Source: Dipodascopsis uninucleata var. uninucleata (lineage: Eukaryota; Ascomycota; Lipomycetes; Lipomycetales; Lipomycetaceae). From it: a DNA stretch of 64,000 nucleotides. The notes under the pieces were generated by a model. That model was not told the DNA's origin. It saw only the letters and a program-made list of their open reading frames with translations, and searched no databases. Shown in pieces: positions 21,571-31,343 of this stretch (positions are counted from its first letter, which is position 1; each line of letters begins with the position of its first letter). The translations under genes and the position numbers were made by a program. Location of the stretch: positions 434,001-498,000 of the forward strand of contig JAJLTO010000005.1 of NCBI GenBank assembly GCA_030568195.1, in the 5' to 3' direction.

Positions 21571-22551
21571 CTAGGAAAAGCCACTGAACATTCCTTCCCA
21601 CGTCTCTCCCGCATCTAAGCCAAGATCTAGACTAGAGCTATTAATATGATCGTCAACATTCAGTCCATCAACAAATCCAGCCATCGCGTGCTGATTCTCA
21701 ATGCTGGTATCAGCAGTTACAGTTCCTGGCTGTCGACGAAACATCATAGGAGATGCAGCATTAGTAAAACCGCTACCAAGATCCCATCCTTCTCCCAATT
21801 CGCCCCACTCGCGATTCTGAACAAGCAAACCTGCCCAGGGATCGGGCGATGTTCCTTCTATGGGAGACGAATCGCTGGTAGTAGGCGGACCGGGAGCAAA
21901 CTGCTGAGTCATCATAGGAACGCTAATATCGTTATTTGTATCTGAAGTGAACGATATATTATATGCAGTATTTAGTACTCTTGGGGATGAAAACGATACT
22001 GGATATGGCGAAGCATACAATTTTTGAGCTCTAAGAGCCTGCTGCTGTTGCTGCTGGCTCAGATCTAAAGTCTGAAAAGAAGGAGAAGAGAAGTTTCGTC
22101 CGTTCGAAGAAAACTGTTACCTAGACTGCAGTATTTGTCCATGATTGTATACTGATGGAGGATACTGCATGTGAACGCTGGTTCCATTACTAGGAGGATT
22201 AGTGATATAAGCAGGCGATGAGTTGTATCTGTTTTCAGACAGCGATGGTCTCTGATGCTGAGTATGAAGCGACTTTTCATCCGCAATGGGGGCACTCTGA
22301 TCACGATAGAGCTTGAATTCATCCCCTGACTTTCCAAGTTGTTGCATATCATTTAATGAATTCGGCTGTGATACTAGATGATGTGCATGCTGTGGTGCTA
22401 AATTTCTTATGTCGCTGAGATGACTCTGATGGCTCTGCGGAAGGTGTGGGGACTGTTGATGATGTTGATGATGTTGTTGTAACTGTTGCTGTAACTGCTG
22501 GTGATGATGATGTTCCTGATGTTCCCGATGTTGCTGCTGTTGCTGTTGCTG

Positions 22552-22599
<48 letters not shown>

Positions 22600-24512
22600 T
22601 TGCTGTTGCTGTTGTTGCTGTTGTTGTTGTTGCTGTTGTTGCTGTTGTAACTGCACTTTTTGCTGCTGTAGTCTCTGTTGCCGCTGCTGCTGCTCTTTTG
22701 ATTTCCAAGCGGGATTACTCGTTCTCTCTTCTGCTATTCTTTTACTCCAAAGAACCAAGTTACCAGACATTGCCATGAAACACCATTTTTTGTCTTGACA
22801 CATCACCTTGGCAAGCTGCTCAACTCGTTCTACAGCACGGTTGGCATCTTCTCGAAGCTCATCGGAGTAGGAATCAATATAGTCATACTTTATCGAAAGA
22901 GCAACTAAAAAGCATCTAACATTGGCGTAAAACAAGATCGACCATATAGATGGTCCAGAAAACAGCAAATTGACTGTTGCGTGCTCTAAGATAGCAGACA
23001 CTGATTCACGCGCAAGTGAGAGACGTAGTTGATTTAGAGAAGGAATGAAACTTGAGAAAAGATTGGTCTCTGAGTTAAATGTTGGTCTGAAGAATGGCCC
23101 GTAAAACAGTAACTTAATAGTAACAAAACTAAGCACCAGATGAGATCTCGTCACGCTACTCAGATGGTTGTTGTCCAATCTTTTGCCAAGTTCAATTATT
23201 TTCTCTTCGACGCTACGGAACTGCGCAGCAGTAACCGACTGAAAGCGGTCTGCTCTGAAGCACACTGGATTAATATGTGACAAGACCACTGCTTGGTGAA
23301 TTAGCTCCAGAAAATACTCGTGTGGTGGTGCTGATTCATCATCTAAATCAGTAGGATCAGGGAAAGGAATATCAACGTCAGACAGAGATATCATTAAAGG
23401 ATAACCTTTTCCAGTACTAGTCCACTTGTCTTTAGCAAATAAAGCCCAAAAGGTACGTCGCTTGACTTCTTGTATCAATGGCGGATCGCTTCGATAAGAT
23501 TTCTGCTGATGAAGTCGTAGCTCTAGTGCCATTCTCACAGCCTACATTACAAAAATAAGAATACGTTATGTTAGTCCTTTACATAAAATGACACCAGCTG
23601 GAGACTTAATATACAGATTCTGTGACTTACATGAGCGAGTCGTAGGGGCCACGCCTCAACTTCGTCGATCCGCTTCGATTGTAGTTCCAGTGTTAAATGA
23701 ATCAATGCCAGTGCTTGACATGCCTGTAACGAAGGCTCATATTGTGTAAAGAGAGACGCGAGCTGATTCTGTAGAACACGCTTTATATGTCTAAAATCTC
23801 TCGATGATGTTACAGCATCAGGCAGTCTACAAGCCACGCCGTACATGGCAGATAACAACACCTGCGATGGTTCAATAGACTCGAAGTACACACGAGGAAC
23901 AATAGGAATATATGTATGCACATGTGAATAGTAGAGATTCCTTAGATATCGCTCAACTTTCTTGTCGAGCTTGAGTACAGTATCCAAATCTTCGTCAAGC
24001 TCGGATATCGTGCTCCGATTCTGCATATCTTGACGAAGATGTAATAGCTGCGCCGTTTCGGGATCATCCTTACTCAGGAACGAAAGATTAGAGAATTGAA
24101 AACCTCCATAAGCAGAAGTAGAGCCATCAAGCATGATAGAACCGTCATTAGGAGCTCTGATGGAGCCACCGCGGGGTTTGAGTTCCGTCTCCGAGTCGTA
24201 GCAGTCAATGCCATGGTCGTAGCACCACGCGCATGCACCGGATGGGCTTCGCGGTTGAGGCTCGCAGCGAAGATGACGCTTTCTACATGCTAGACATGAT
24301 CGCTTGCTAGTCGGCACTCCAGCGTTACTACCTCCGCCGCTGCTCAAAATGGTATTGCTGCTGATGCTACTAATGCTACTTGTGCTGCCACTATTAATGC
24401 TGTCACCACTACCTCCACCCACTGAGCTTACCGTTGTCGTTGTCGTTGTCGTAGTCGTTGTGGGGCCTAAGATATCAGCAGTTGCAACTCCTATCGTCGC
24501 ACCCGCCGTCAT
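21571..24512 (-). CDS. Zn(II)2Cys6 transcription factor with long polyglutamine tract
   Basis: Three exons on the minus strand: 23631-24512, 22153-23541 and 21571-22071, about 923 residues. The start is the first ATG (MTAGATIGVAT); the frame is open further up but has no ATG. Thr, Ser and Gly runs precede the zinc cluster CLACRKRHLRC...CAWCYDHGIDC, spaced CX2CX6CX10CX2CX6C. A fungal middle homology region follows (YYSHVHTYIPIVPRVYF through SIKYDYIDSY). The C-terminal third has roughly forty glutamines, then His/Gln repeats. The first intron (89 nt) is clear. For the second, a GTATAC donor at 22152 keeps the phase with the TTTCAG acceptor; a better-looking GTAACA donor 20 bases further on would need a weaker GAG acceptor. 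Target genes unknown. Confidence 0.82.
22525..22660 (-). repeat. CAG/CAA glutamine-coding repeat
   Basis: Imperfect trinucleotide repeat of CAG and CAA codons on the minus strand inside the regulator gene. The two codons are mixed, which slows slippage; the tract probably acts in activation or phase separation. Confidence 0.85.
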
Positions 24513-24929
24513 CTGTTGTAATATTGATGTGCCTGCCGTATTTTCTATCTTTGTTTCTACCTGATTCCGTAGCGATTTCGTACAAAATATCACTGCAGAT
24601 GCCTTAAAGCCGTCGATTTTTTTCTATTTTTCTTCTGATATCGAAAGTTTCCACAATCCTATAAATTACCACTTTATTGAGCTAATTTAAACTATTTAGG
24701 GCTTAAAAATCTTAAGATCAGAAGCATGTGCTCTTCTCTTGTCTTGATACTGCATCGCGCAGAGAGTGGAGAGGCGGAAACTCCCACCATTGAACCTTTT
24801 GGGCGAACAGGCAGGCACTGTTACTGGAGAAGTGGTTTATGGTTTATATTTGCCCATGCCCCTGATCAACCAAACTTGGATATCCAAAGAACCAAGACAA
24901 GCGAAGTCTACGTTAAAATTGGCCAGATC
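24513..24929. promoter_or_regulatory. Divergent promoter of two zinc-cluster genes
   Basis: 417 bp between the two chosen starts. It includes GGCGGAAACTCCC near 24772, a CGG-containing word of the kind zinc-cluster factors bind, though in the part that would be coding if the rightward gene began at its outer ATG (24726). Confidence 0.4.
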
Positions 24930-26718
24930 ATGAATACACCGTCTTCAGAGCGATCTAATTCTTTTGGGTCGGTGATGCAGCCACGTAAACGAATCAAGAC
25001 TACACGGGCATGCGATCAGTGCCGGAAGGCACGCTCAAGGTAAGCAAGCTTGGAAGAACTGAGAAACTGCCCAACAGCAAGTAAAAGCTCTATGAGCTGG
25101 GCTGTATCCAGGTGCAGATACCGGAACTCCAGTGTATAAGATATGCAGAGTACGATGATTCTAGGTATGACAGAATCGGTTGGAATAATTGCATATTACA
25201 GTGGAATTAGAGCAGAAGTGTCACTGGTGAGGTGAAGAATAGTAATGTGCTAGACATGTGCAAGGTAGCATGTATTACACTGAATAAGGCTGACCATGAT
25301 GCAGATGCGAGGATCCACCGGCAGTTACTTCTGCAGCTTCCACAGGACGCTGTAGGCGTTGTATAAAACTTAACAAAGATTGCACGTTCGTTCTGTCAGT
25401 AACCGAGACGAGAGGAAGGCCAAAAACACTTGATGGCGACGAAGGCGGACTTGGTTCTGCATCGCCATCAGCAGATTATATCAACATGTTCAAGCGAATA
25501 TTTTTACCTCATTGTCCTATAATTTCTACGATTGATTTCTCATCCTCTGTTCATAGTACACATATCTTGTTGACATGCTGTATGCGCTACGTGGGTGCGC
25601 TTTTCGCCGGTGCGTCTGAACAGGATCTGTCCGAAATCAGGACGTCCATGAAGTCATACTTGTTTACGCAATCACCACTTACGCGAGCATTACCGCAGAA
25701 TGTTCAAGCTTTAGCACTACTAGCATTACGGATCGAAGATCGGAGTGCTGGAATACTGCTCACTACTGCTATTCGAATGGCATGCTCGCTGGGGTGGAAT
25801 CAATCAGTTAAACCCAATTCACCAGCAGCCCCGTTGGCAATGACAGACTATCTTTGGTGGACATTAGCGTGTGAGGATATTTGGCTCTATGTTTTTACGG
25901 GCACCCCTTCTCTAGTGTTTTCAAGAGATTTCAAAGTAAGAACTCCTACATTAAAGCAGCAGCCATTTTTCTACCATTTTCTGTCATTATCAAATGTGGT
26001 CAGACGTCTTCTAAGGCCAGAAACGGTAGACAACATGATCATGTCTAGCGCTAGTGAGCTGTTGTCAACTTGGGAAGCTACATGTCCTGATATTGTAAAC
26101 ATTCCAATACCTGAATTAGGTACAGATGAAGAGCAAAGTAGTGAAACCCCTTCGCAAAGCATAGGTGATGGTACACCGCCGGCGCCGGCTCAAGCATCAC
26201 GTCCTATTATGACATCTGTCCTAGGTGTAGAATCTACTTCGCAGCTGCAGACACCAATAGATGATTCGACATCTCGTACTACTGCAGAACCCGAGATACA
26301 ATCTGGGTTAACGCCAAATTCTATAATTCAATTAGTCTACGCCGCAGTTGTTGGCTTGTTGGTATTGGACGCTTCAGAAAGACGCTCTCACGAACTACAT
26401 CATTTGGTAAATGGGCAGCGCCGTGCAGTTTTAATAATTGCAAATAAGATTGAAGAGCGTTTTCGAGGGGCAGCATTCATTCGATGGCGTGTTTTAAGAA
26501 AGTTATCGGATATAATACAGGTGGCTTTATATATATTGAATATGGAACAGAGCCATGATTGGATACATTCAGGTGGATCTAGAAATATTGAGACGCTTGA
26601 TGATCTCTGGGACTGGTGGTCAATAGCCGATGCGGAAGCTGCTAAGAAAGAAGGGGTCTTGATAACTCCCCAACCTACGTTAACACAAGGTGAAATGGTC
26701 AAGCGATTCCATCCATGA
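24930..26718 (+). CDS. Zn(II)2Cys6 transcription factor
   Basis: Two exons, 24930-25039 and 25305-26718, 507 residues. The intron (265 nt) splits an Arg codon inside the zinc cluster and has GTAAGC, a CTGAC branch site and GCAG. Joined, it reads CDQCRKARSRCED...GRCRRCIKLNKDC, spaced CX2CX6CX15CX2CX6C, preceded by a basic PRKRIKTTRA segment. The rest is a compact middle homology region (YINMFKRIFLPHCPII, TRALPQNVQALALLALRI, ACSLGWN, WWTLACEDIWLY). An in-frame ATG at 24726 would add 68 residues of unlikely composition, so the start at MNTPSSERS is preferred. It is divergent from the polyglutamine regulator. The regulated pathway is unknown. Confidence 0.82.
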
Positions 26719-28624
26719 CATTATAAAAACATAACTTTTACTTTTAACAATATTTACTGCTGATTTTAGAAAACTGCTAGAATTTTAAGACTTGTCTTCG
26801 CTTTTGGCTTTGGTCACTATTAAAAGCAGTTATTAATTCATTCTCGATCTGGTTTCATCATTTTGGAAGCTAGTTATGATTTGGATCTTTTACTCTGCTT
26901 TATTGTTAGAGTCCTATTTCAGCTAAAGCACATATTTAAGCTTCGTTCGTTATTAAGACTCTCCATTTAATTATTGATAGCCTTGAAGGAATGCTTTACG
27001 TTAACTTCGTTCTGTTGTATTTTAAAACATCTCACTCGGTACTTTGGCTTTGCTGGTTGGCGCTTTTAAGGGAAACTATCTACTGCCGTTCTTTTTCAAT
27101 TAGTATAACTATAATCATTACATGTTATTGTAGCCAATGACCATTATTTCACGAGCCCTTTCATAAAGCAAAAGCATCGCATAATGCCCTAAGACGGATT
27201 GCGTATGTTTTATTAGAACCAATACATGGGTATTCAATAAAGATAAAGTGTACAATGCGATACTGCAAATAGAAAGTTCATTTTAGTGAAATTTAACTAG
27301 CCGAGGAGATTATATGGAAGTGTCAACCCTCTACTTAATCAAAATGTCCTAATTCACCTGAAAATGCACAGCTGTAGTCTCAGAAATATACAGCTGGCCA
27401 GAAAACATAGCGGGATTTGTTGTCAGTCTATCCGGCCCTCTCCAGGATTTTGACATGCACCGTGAATCTATGGAAAAAGCTCTTATCTACGTATCTTCTA
27501 TATCGTAGACATCTCTCTCAGCACATGTCTCTTATATTACGTACCTAGGTTCGCTTTACCACAATATGCCAGTTGAAAGATGCCCTTGGCACATTTGACA
27601 TACTAGCGCGAAACATAGCTCCAAACGATTTGTTGTAAACTTGTAATGATAAAGTTTTGTTGCACTTTCAAATTTGGGTAACTTATTAAAAGGTGAGTAG
27701 GCACTGAATTGTCCTCACGAAAGCACTCAACCAACAATCATACATATCATAGAGCATAACGTACCTCAGCGCCAATCAAGCTTTGCTATCATGAACATAT
27801 TTTGATGGTGTCGCTGAAATTGTCGCAACCCTTGACATGAGAAAATGTATACAGAAAGTACAAGGATTACGGAGAGCAAAGTGTCCATGCAAGAGCAGAT
27901 ACAACAAAAGCATAAACAGTAGTATACAAGGCTTAAAACGTCTAGTTGTAACAAAAACAGATCCTAATGATAGCGAACCGATCATTTGGACAAACATGAT
28001 CCGACAAGTAGACCTATATACAGCATTTATTAACTTAGAAGAGATGTCCTGTGCTCGCTGCAAGCTAAAGTCAAAATTGAACTATTCCCCTCTTTCTAGC
28101 ATTATATTTTGCCTGTCGCTATGTTAAATAGCGGATATAAATTGTTGCGTTTTTTGGGTCCTCAAAAATCTCTATATACTGAGCATTCCTCTCTAGAGTC
28201 CACTAAAACATGGCTCTACCATTCTTATTTAGCAGTCATTTGTAGTGGCAATATATTATCCAAACTTGAATTAGTTGTCCTAACCAAAGAACAGTACATG
28301 CTTGGAGATGCGAGAAGTTTCTATTTAAAATAGGGCATATAGTCTAACAATGCATATTCATATTGTAAGAATTCCTGTCTCTTTATAATGACCGCAATAG
28401 GATGTCTCGGCTATCTTCAACCGACGTAATCGTATTCAGCTCTATGACGATGTAGCTCATATCGTACCAGAATTCAAAATTTTTAATCATTTCTGCTAGT
28501 ATCGCTGACAAATAATTGACTATAGCAACTTATAATTCTGGATTGGAGTAATAGGGCAGGTCAATACCTACAATCTACTGAAAAGTGTAACTACTAGGTA
28601 GACAAGCTTTCTTTCTCACTTAAT
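26719..28624. other. Convergent spacer with no supported gene
   Basis: 1.9 kb between the 3' ends of the zinc-cluster gene and BNA1. Open frames of up to 96 codons (27776-28333) overlap on both strands and have no protein-like pattern. No RNA gene recognised. Confidence 0.45.
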
Positions 28625-29261
28625 CTATTTTACATCACAAAGAGTACCGCACTTCTTACAAGTTCGTTTGCTTGTGTCATCCGTGAATCTAAGCACAGCA
28701 TCTTTGATCTGCGATCCCAAATCTGTGCAGTGAAAACCTTCTTCGTAGACCATTTCCGAACAGTTCTGACAATACCAGCGGAGCTTATCTATAGAATTCT
28801 TTGGACGTAGTTGCTCGACGACGATTCCAACTGTGTCGGCAAACCTAATGGGGTTGTGAGGGACGTTTTCTAAACCAATCTGTTAGCACTGTCTGCACAT
28901 AATATGAAAGATCTATATAAGCATTCAGATAGTGCTATTATATCTGCTCAATCACGTCATATACAGATATAGCCCTGTAGTGCTGCAGTGCCTTACCTGG
29001 AAGCATGAACATGTCGCCTTCGTTGATGTGGACGTCTCTGAATTTTCCTTCATCAACCACTTTAAGGAGCATATTACCCTTATACTGATAAAACCATTCT
29101 GGGGTCTGGTTGATATGGTAGTCCGTTCTTCGATTTGGACCGCCGACGATCATTACAGTATATCCACCGCGATACACACAGAAGTTATTAATTGGTGGCT
29201 TTAGCAGATGTGAATTTTTTAGTAGCCATCGCGGTATGTTAATTGGAGGTCCAAGAGCCAT
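28625..29261 (-). CDS. BNA1: 3-hydroxyanthranilate 3,4-dioxygenase
   Basis: Two exons on the minus strand, 28997-29261 and 28625-28869, 169 residues; the intron is 127 nt, GTAAGG to TTTAG, phase 1. Sequence landmarks: [28 protein letters not shown], the iron site [14 protein letters not shown] (His and Glu ligands), [11 protein letters not shown], then [18 protein letters not shown] with the third ligand. The C-terminus has the second metal site of the fungal and bacterial type, WYCQNC ... CKKCG. The enzyme makes 2-amino-3-carboxymuconate semialdehyde in de novo NAD synthesis from tryptophan. Without splicing the frame ends shortly after LPG, so the intron is required. Confidence 0.95.
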
Positions 29262-29346
29262 CCTGTGGAATCAGTATATTGAGTAATCCTCCAATTTCAG
29301 ATGCTAAACCGTCACTGTAGCCTCAACCTCGCTTTCTCGATGGCCT

Positions 29347-29505
29347 TCACAAACTTCGAATTAAATCTGGTATTTTCTTCTCTAATGTCTTTTCAATACC
29401 TACAGCCCAGCATAAAATATTATCGCGTGAGTTCAATGGTTTAGGGTTTGGTATTTGGCTATCCTTCACTGCTGGATGCTTCATAGGCAATGCAATACTG
29501 GTAGC
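29347..29505 (-). other. Candidate terminal exon of an unidentified small protein
   Basis: After a strong pyrimidine-rich acceptor (CTCGTTCTTCCGTCGCAG) the minus strand stays open for 52 codons to a stop: ALPMKHPAVKDSQIPNPKPL, then a helix-like end VGIEKTLEKKIPDLIRSL. An internal ATG would also allow a 45-residue single-exon protein. It lies just upstream of the BNA1 start and would overlap its promoter. No upstream exon with a matching phase was found. Confidence 0.3.
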
Positions 29506-30147
29506 CTGCGACGGAAGAACGAGACAGAAAACATAGAATGCGAATCGAATAGTGCCATAGCTTCGTCACACGTAGACTAAAAAATCTTTAACGGACCGAC
29601 AAACTAACTAAGTTCATACGTCTCCACTGCGCCAGTCATCATGACTTCCCAGGTACAAATTCTACACTCAAAATGTTACTAAAGGACAGGCGCAACAGGA
29701 TATGTCACGTTATACCATTTGGCCGGGTAAAATAACGCGTGAGGCGCGACAATGAATTCGAGACGCGGTATTCATTAAAGTTCGGCACGGTTCCTGGTGA
29801 TACAGTGAGTTGCGAGAAGTAAACGCGTCCATTTGATTATTTTTCGGCCATCTCATCCCTGCGCTCGCAGAATCATGCCAAAGGACTAATGAGCAACCAT
29901 AAAACGACAAGGACTTGCATTTATCATCATGGAATGAAGTGTATTCATATCAAGACGCCCGGATTAAATAATACACCAAATTAGGCAGATGAGCTAGAGA
30001 AACACCCCCTTGACAGGATTTTAGAGTTATATAATAGGACTCCTCTATTATTATCAAGTAGATTGACGGTTAATAGTAGATGAGATACGCAGATTGCTGA
30101 CGAGCAAAAGATATATACTCGCAAAAGGCTGATTCTTAAAATTCCAA

Positions 30148-30322
30148 TTAACTCCTCAGCACTTGGCGTACTCTTAAATTTCTATTTGCGTAAGGCGACC
30201 TCATCTCTAGTTTATAACTTGTTTTTACATTCTTGAACGGCAATGCGTACACACCGACAGTAGCAAACAAGAAAATTCCAAGGACAGCAACTAGCAGGAG
30301 CGAATAAGGGTCAGCGTGCTGA
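30148..30322 (-). other. Candidate exon with one membrane helix
   Basis: On the minus strand an acceptor TTCTTCTGTAG opens a frame QHADPYSLLLVAVLGIFLFA, then TVGVYALPFKN and a basic tail to a stop. It looks like the last exon of a small tail-region membrane protein. The partner exon would have to lie inside or beyond the gene on the other strand; none was recognised. Confidence 0.25.
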
Positions 30323-30332
30323 CTACAGAAGA

Positions 30333-31343
30333 ATGAGATCGAGGGCCCAAAGACCTCCAAATATCATCCTCCCCCCGCCCGTGTCGTTTACGGCGGTGGT
30401 AGTATGTGAGGGCCCAAAGACATCATCCCACAATGTGGTAGCGCAAAGTCCAATGTTGTCTGCTAGAGGTCCAATTCTCAGCAGGTGCGGTTCAGGTCTG
30501 GCTGTAGTAAGCAGTGAAACACTTGCACCAACATCATTGGATGTGACAGGCTCGACTGCAATGTGTGTTCCAGAAGCTGGATTACTATCAGGCGGATGCA
30601 GTACCAAACGAGCAAAGTTACTACAGCCTGCCACTCCCGATATGGGTGCTTACACTCCGACAAATATGCGTGGTCCATACACTCCAGTAGCCGACTTCAT
30701 GACAGACTTGATTACTCCGAATGAAGTCGCTCGACTGGCTTACAATAAGAGTCTAAGGGAATATAGCAATTCGTTTGTGAGCAGCAACAATGAGGATAGT
30801 GAATCGGATGCTAGCTCTGAACCTGACACTCCTCTACTTTACGATGACATCACAAAATCAGCTTGGAATCGTCTGGAGATGTCGATAGTCAATAGAGCGA
30901 TCGACATTTACTCTGATCAGTTATCGCTTGTGCCAGGGCCCAGTATTCCGCCTAACTTACTGAGAAAGATTGTGAAGACGGTTCAGAGACTCGTCCGTGA
31001 CGCTGGCTTTGACTTCCTGCACTCTTCAAGTGACATTCGAAGGCGGGTAATATATGAGTTAAGCACTGAAATATTTATTGATGAAGACAAGTCAGGCCAT
31101 AAAGCTCGTGGCTGTGGTCTGGATACGCCGTTTCTGCAGTCAGTAAAGGACTTTCCAGTGCAGTCGTGGGCACGACAAGCTAGGGCGTCTGATATCAAAA
31201 AGGATGGTAGCCTCGAAATGAGTGCGACGGAGTCCCGTTTAATGTTTGAATATACAGCATCAAGTCTCGGCTCACCGTTTCGTGAAAATCTGTCGCCGTT
31301 AGCACGGCCGGAGAATAAAAGAAAGTTGTCGAAACTTTCATAG
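30333..31343 (+). CDS. Orphan protein, possibly regulatory
   Basis: An uninterrupted 336-codon frame from an ATG. The first 110 residues are Pro/Ser/Thr-rich and likely disordered. The middle has a segment with repeated Thr-Pro (DMGAYTPTNMRGPYTPVADF, PDTPLLYDD), an acidic serine patch (NNEDSESDASSE), then a more ordered, helix-rich part (RKIVKTVQRLVRDAGFDFL, RRRVIYELSTEIFIDEDK). The many Thr-Pro and Ser-Pro pairs suggest a target of proline-directed kinases. No domain recognised. The N-terminus is uncertain: two copies of AGGGCCCAAAGAC (near 30344 and 30409) lie in the first coding part, and a start further in is possible. Confidence 0.55.
   Translation: MRSRAQRPPNIILPPPVSFTAVVVCEGPKTSSHNVVAQSPMLSARGPILSRCGSGLAVVSSETLAPTSLDVTGSTAMCVPEAGLLSGGCSTKRAKLLQPATPDMGAYTPTNMRGPYTPVADFMTDLITPNEVARLAYNKSLREYSNSFVSSNNEDSESDASSEPDTPLLYDDITKSAWNRLEMSIVNRAIDIYSDQLSLVPGPSIPPNLLRKIVKTVQRLVRDAGFDFLHSSSDIRRRVIYELSTEIFIDEDKSGHKARGCGLDTPFLQSVKDFPVQSWARQARASDIKKDGSLEMSATESRLMFEYTASSLGSPFRENLSPLARPENKRKLSKLS

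Larger units (their letters stand above)
29262..30332. other. Spacer with two orphan exon-like pieces
   Basis: About 1.1 kb upstream of BNA1. Two minus-strand stretches here look exon-like, 29347-29505 and 30148-30322 (see separate entries). The middle part (29560-30000) is a GC-mixed region without open frames of note. Confidence 0.4.

Noticed and set aside
22446-22778. 110-codon Val/Ala-rich frame opposite the polyglutamine tract
   Set aside because: A shadow of the CAG/CAA repeat on the other strand.
27776-28333. Several overlapping frames of 60-96 codons on both strands
   Set aside because: They overlap one another, lack motifs and have no splice consensus linking them.
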